A stretch of DNA of 64,000 bases from Diprion similis (Eukaryota; Arthropoda; Insecta; Hymenoptera; Diprionidae). The translations under genes were made by a program, and so were the position numbers. Below are positions 63,201-64,000 of this stretch, piece after piece (within the stretch, counting starts at the first letter, position 1; the number at the start of each line of letters is the position of its first letter). Location: assembly GCF_021155765.1 (NCBI RefSeq), contig NC_060116.1:14136001-14200000 (forward strand). The letters are read 5' to 3'. The notes under the pieces are model-generated. The model made no database searches. It was not told the DNA's origin and worked only from the letters and a program-made list of their open reading frames with translations.

Positions 63201-63783
63201 AGAAGACATGTTACAGACTTTGATGAATCGTGTCTCTGTTAGTAGCACACCAATGACTGTAGTTCCTGCGCATAATCAAAATAATTCTACTTCAACTCAT
63301 TTGCAGAGCGCGAGTTCTGCAACACAAGGCGATAGTACAGAACAAAAGTCTGTAGATTCTAACAAAGAGCAATCATGCGATCGTTTGAAATTTCAAGAAT
63401 ATACGCAATCGCATTCTGATCGTTCTAAAGAAGTTTCAGATAGACTTATGAGCTGTCCTAGTGAATATAAAGCCCCTAAAGAAGTTAGCAAAGAGTTGCT
63501 CGAACGTTTAGCCCAGGCCTCAACCTCTCGGGATGACGTGAATCCTTTGGGACCATTAATTTTGAGAAAACGTAGGAGCAAATCGCGAAATAAAGGTGCA
63601 GCTCCTCAAGCCCCTCTAGCTACACAGCCTGTGAGTCCTACGGATGCGACTGAAACTACACAAATGCTCGAACCTGCTGAAGAATCTGTAACGTCAAGCG
63701 CAGAAGCACGAACGGAAAGGCTAGAGCGGACCGAAAGATTAGAACGTAAGCGACCACCACCCAGACCTAGAGAATATTCATGA
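30738..63783 (+). CDS. eag: Ether-a-go-go voltage-gated potassium channel (KCNH1/5 type)
   Basis: Pore-forming subunit of the Eag K+ channel, controlling neuronal excitability at the plasma membrane. Proposed coding exons: 30738-30816, 40808-40908, 42290-42422, 51543-51811, 51911-52210, 52414-52667, 53492-53757, 53846-54131, 54752-55115, 58752-58867, 62685-63783. They total 3267 nt for 1088 residues, in frame throughout. The N-terminal PAS cap reads [19 protein letters not shown]. The PAS domain includes [20 protein letters not shown] and [15 protein letters not shown]1 is near [15 protein letters not shown] and S2 near [19 protein letters not shown]3 is followed by the voltage sensor S4 ([19 protein letters not shown], about residues 331-356). 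The selectivity filter is SVGFGN (about 442-447), preceded by [10 protein letters not shown]. The S6 region and C-linker are nearly identical to fly Eag. The cyclic-nucleotide-binding homology domain spans about 560-690. The last exon has the conserved [14 protein letters not shown] and a heptad tetramerising helix ([15 protein letters not shown] and on). The first coding exon lies 10 kb from the second. Confidence 0.96.
33241..33287. repeat. Poly(T) homopolymer, about 47 bp
   Basis: An uninterrupted T run inside eag intron 1, read as poly(A) on the minus strand. The minus-strand Lys run predicted there is an artefact of it. It may be the tail of an old minus-strand retroposed copy or simple slippage; no retroposed body is recognised beside it. 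Length in the assembly may be unreliable. Confidence 0.9.
36818..36967. mobile_element. TA-flanked MITE with hairpin core
   Basis: A 150-bp inverted-repeat element. The core arms ggggaacaaatatcggtaa (36870s) and ttaccgatatttgttcccc are exact inverted copies around a loop of about 12 bp. Similarity continues outward through ggttgcctac/taggcaaccc to the ends cagagtgttt and (reverse strand) cagggtgttt. TA dinucleotides flank both ends (36816-36817, 36968-36969). It lies in eag intron 1 and has no coding capacity. Confidence 0.75.
37413..37544. repeat. Imperfect inverted repeat / foldback element
   Basis: The left arm (agttttccgtgaaact, then caacgcc, gataggcaa, cctacgtt) and right arm (reverse strand gttttctgtgaaactcg, caacgcc, gataggcaa, gctacgtt) pair over about 60 bp each around a short centre near 37478. 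It is a probable decayed MITE. Its ends are not sharply defined and no target duplication was recognised. Confidence 0.6.
40909..42289. other. eag intron 2
   Basis: AT-rich intron of 1.4 kb between the two PAS-domain exons. It holds an AT-rich microsatellite at about 41725-41757. No other feature is seen. Confidence 0.5.
46372..46597. mobile_element. TA-flanked MITE
   Basis: Terminal inverted repeats of about 50 bp. The left end is ccgtgagattaggtgaatac and the right end, on the reverse strand, is ccgtgagattacgtagatgc. An inner block cctaattataggcaa (left) pairs with ttgcctataattagg (right). TA flanks both ends (46370-46371, 46598-46599). The interior is about 110 bp of unrelated sequence with no gene. 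Confidence 0.7.
50286..50560. repeat. Minisatellite, four units of about 78-84 bp
   Basis: The phrase caacccaactagca(a)tt, followed by aacaatt..atcctta and later ttgaaaaa(c/t)tcctga, recurs at about 50287, 50371, 50452 and 50530. The units are diverged (for example gcatccc in the last). On the minus strand the first units read open with a repeating SWVA..QEF(F/Y)NLIV pattern, which follows from the repeat itself and is not evidence for a protein. Confidence 0.75.
52668..53491. other. eag intron 6
   Basis: AT-rich intron of 0.8 kb between the S5 and pore exons. The donor is gtacgt at 52668, chosen because it alone restores Ile-Trp-Tyr-Ser-Ile-Gly across the junction. Nothing else is seen in it. 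Confidence 0.6.
54132..54751. other. eag intron 8
   Basis: AT-rich intron of 0.6 kb between the C-linker exon and the cyclic-nucleotide-binding homology exon. No features are seen. Confidence 0.6.
55116..58751. other. eag intron 9, host of the nested MEAK7-like gene
   Basis: 3.6-kb intron. Its central part is the minus-strand TLDc gene at 56251-57603; the flanks are AT-rich and should contain that gene's promoter (to the right) and 3' UTR (to the left). No other exon is seen. Confidence 0.6.
56251..57603 (-). CDS. MEAK7: MEAK7-like TLDc-domain protein (TLDC1)
   Basis: A single-exon gene of 450 codons nested antisense in eag intron 9. It resembles MEAK7/TLDC1, which in mammals associates with lysosomes and supports an alternative mTOR signal. 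The start [12 protein letters not shown] has Gly at position 2, as needed for N-myristoylation and as found in MEAK7. An EF-hand-like helical region ([18 protein letters not shown]) follows. The TLDc domain fills about residues 230-405: [74 protein letters not shown] and [14 protein letters not shown], ending with [11 protein letters not shown]. Its tail is charged. A splice-acceptor-like attttttag directly precedes the ATG, so a short 5' UTR exon may lie near 57700-57850. The TLDc call is sure; MEAK7 rather than another TLDc protein is likely from the myristoyl start and length. Confidence 0.9.
   Translation of the reverse strand: MGHGTSRSSPSGNILSAEEQSLVENLFKSMSRSSGSIKREDVFKHWSTHLDDYLLQFVVKFLCHEPGKKLSAINGENFGRLYVFAVRGSADERATLIFKGFSENEQKYEIPRTCFLQYVEATVNSYLKLQKNSANPHYNSWSLIGCAINTRRINLYSQSLCEGLGNNEDIIMSDELENWFSQAANFKSIQSHVFKNLFLISQKKGDKNTSLKINDLNLMPVCRGLENIPHFPSILGLSDVLFLNLSLPHELRNEWRFLFSSQIHGESFSTMLGRISMQGATLLIVQDTENHVFGGFAPDNWSLSPNFTGNDSCYLFKLEPKIITFSATGYNNHYQYLNLHQQTMPNGLLMGGQFNYPGLWLDCEYGTGKSSVSCTTFQNYSQLSGSENFTIKHCEVWGVGPLPETDENERGDSILDQDPAAKVILELAGRTLHSDGLRDKKRDKSGNFVN
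58868..62684. other. eag intron 10
   Basis: 3.8-kb intron before the last eag exon. It contains the giant inverted repeat at 59135-59783, a possible alternative terminal exon at 60274-60424, ATT/ATC trinucleotide repeats at about 60470-60522 and an AT microsatellite at about 62466-62493. Confidence 0.6.
59135..59783. mobile_element. Near-perfect 650-bp palindrome, TA-flanked foldback element
   Basis: Two arms of about 317 bp (59135-59451 and 59466-59783) are almost exact inverted copies around a 14-bp loop. Matching pieces run from tagactgtat at the left end to atacagtcta at the right end, and include ggataccgaaaaaaggtgcc, gaagctcttaattttaatac, aacaacgcgtcgtacagaaa and the centre pair tatttgaggtc / gacctaaaata. 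Differences are few and small. The ends carry TA and a tactgta-like terminus consistent with a Tc1/mariner-derived MITE; no transposase is encoded. It would fold into a long double-stranded hairpin in the eag pre-mRNA. Confidence 0.9.
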
Positions 63784-64000
63784 AAATTCGCTTACCATTC
63801 TAAGAAATTGTCAGTAAACAGCGAAATTGCAAAATACATGGTCTAGTTTTTGCGCCGCAAAATCACCTCCGAATATATTTCGATATTTAATCTCTGACAT
63901 AGGTTGCTTGTATAATAATAATTATTTCATAATACCACCAAATTCTAGTTGCATTTCAGATTTTTATACCTTACCATCGCATCAATATTTAATGACGTTT
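63784..64000 (+). other. Start of eag 3' UTR
   Basis: AT-rich sequence after the eag stop codon up to the window edge. No polyadenylation signal (aataaa) is evident in it, so the transcript probably continues beyond the window. Confidence 0.5.

Overview
This window is animal nuclear DNA, almost certainly from an insect. The genes have GT-AG introns and lie in AT-rich, transposon-dotted spacers. Their products match insect families closely, above all a full ether-a-go-go (Eag) potassium channel and a STAT of the STAT92E/STAT5 type. I lean to Hymenoptera on overall style and apparent CpG heterogeneity, but this is inference. Nothing here is bacterial: there are no operons, CRISPR arrays, rRNA genes or convincing tRNA genes.

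Layout, left to right. (1) 1-942, +: the 3' end of an MFSD10-like transporter. (2) 943-5738: a spacer with foldback elements, a diverged tandem duplication and the probable STAT promoter. (3) 5768-11252, +: STAT in ten coding exons. (4) 13105-18112, -: a SAXO-type ciliary microtubule protein in six exons. (5) 19696-22280, -: type II phosphatidylinositol 4-kinase in six exons. (6) 23495-25844, +: EXD2 exonuclease. (7) 26223-26612, -: PAM16/Magmas mitochondrial import subunit in one exon, convergent with EXD2. (8) 30738-63783, +: eag in eleven coding exons with introns up to 10 kb. (9) 56251-57603, -: a single-exon TLDc gene (MEAK7-like) nested antisense in the ninth eag intron.

The exon joins I propose keep frame and give proteins of about 825 (STAT), 483 (SAXO), 465 (PI4K2), 594 or 617 (EXD2), 129 (PAM16), 450 (MEAK7) and 1088 (Eag) residues. 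They were derived by hand, not by transcript alignment. The genes do not form one pathway. They are ordinary housekeeping, signalling and neuronal genes that happen to be neighbours.

The most noteworthy non-gene structure is a near-perfect inverted repeat of about 650 bp (59135-59783) in the tenth eag intron. It would fold into a long double-stranded hairpin in the eag pre-mRNA. Other points worth checking are a coding-like stretch at 60274-60424 that could be an alternative eag terminal exon, a 69-nt in-frame optional intron in EXD2, a duplicated module in SAXO, several TA-flanked MITE-like elements, a 4-unit minisatellite, and two STAT-type sites upstream of STAT. I found no clearly new multi-gene system.
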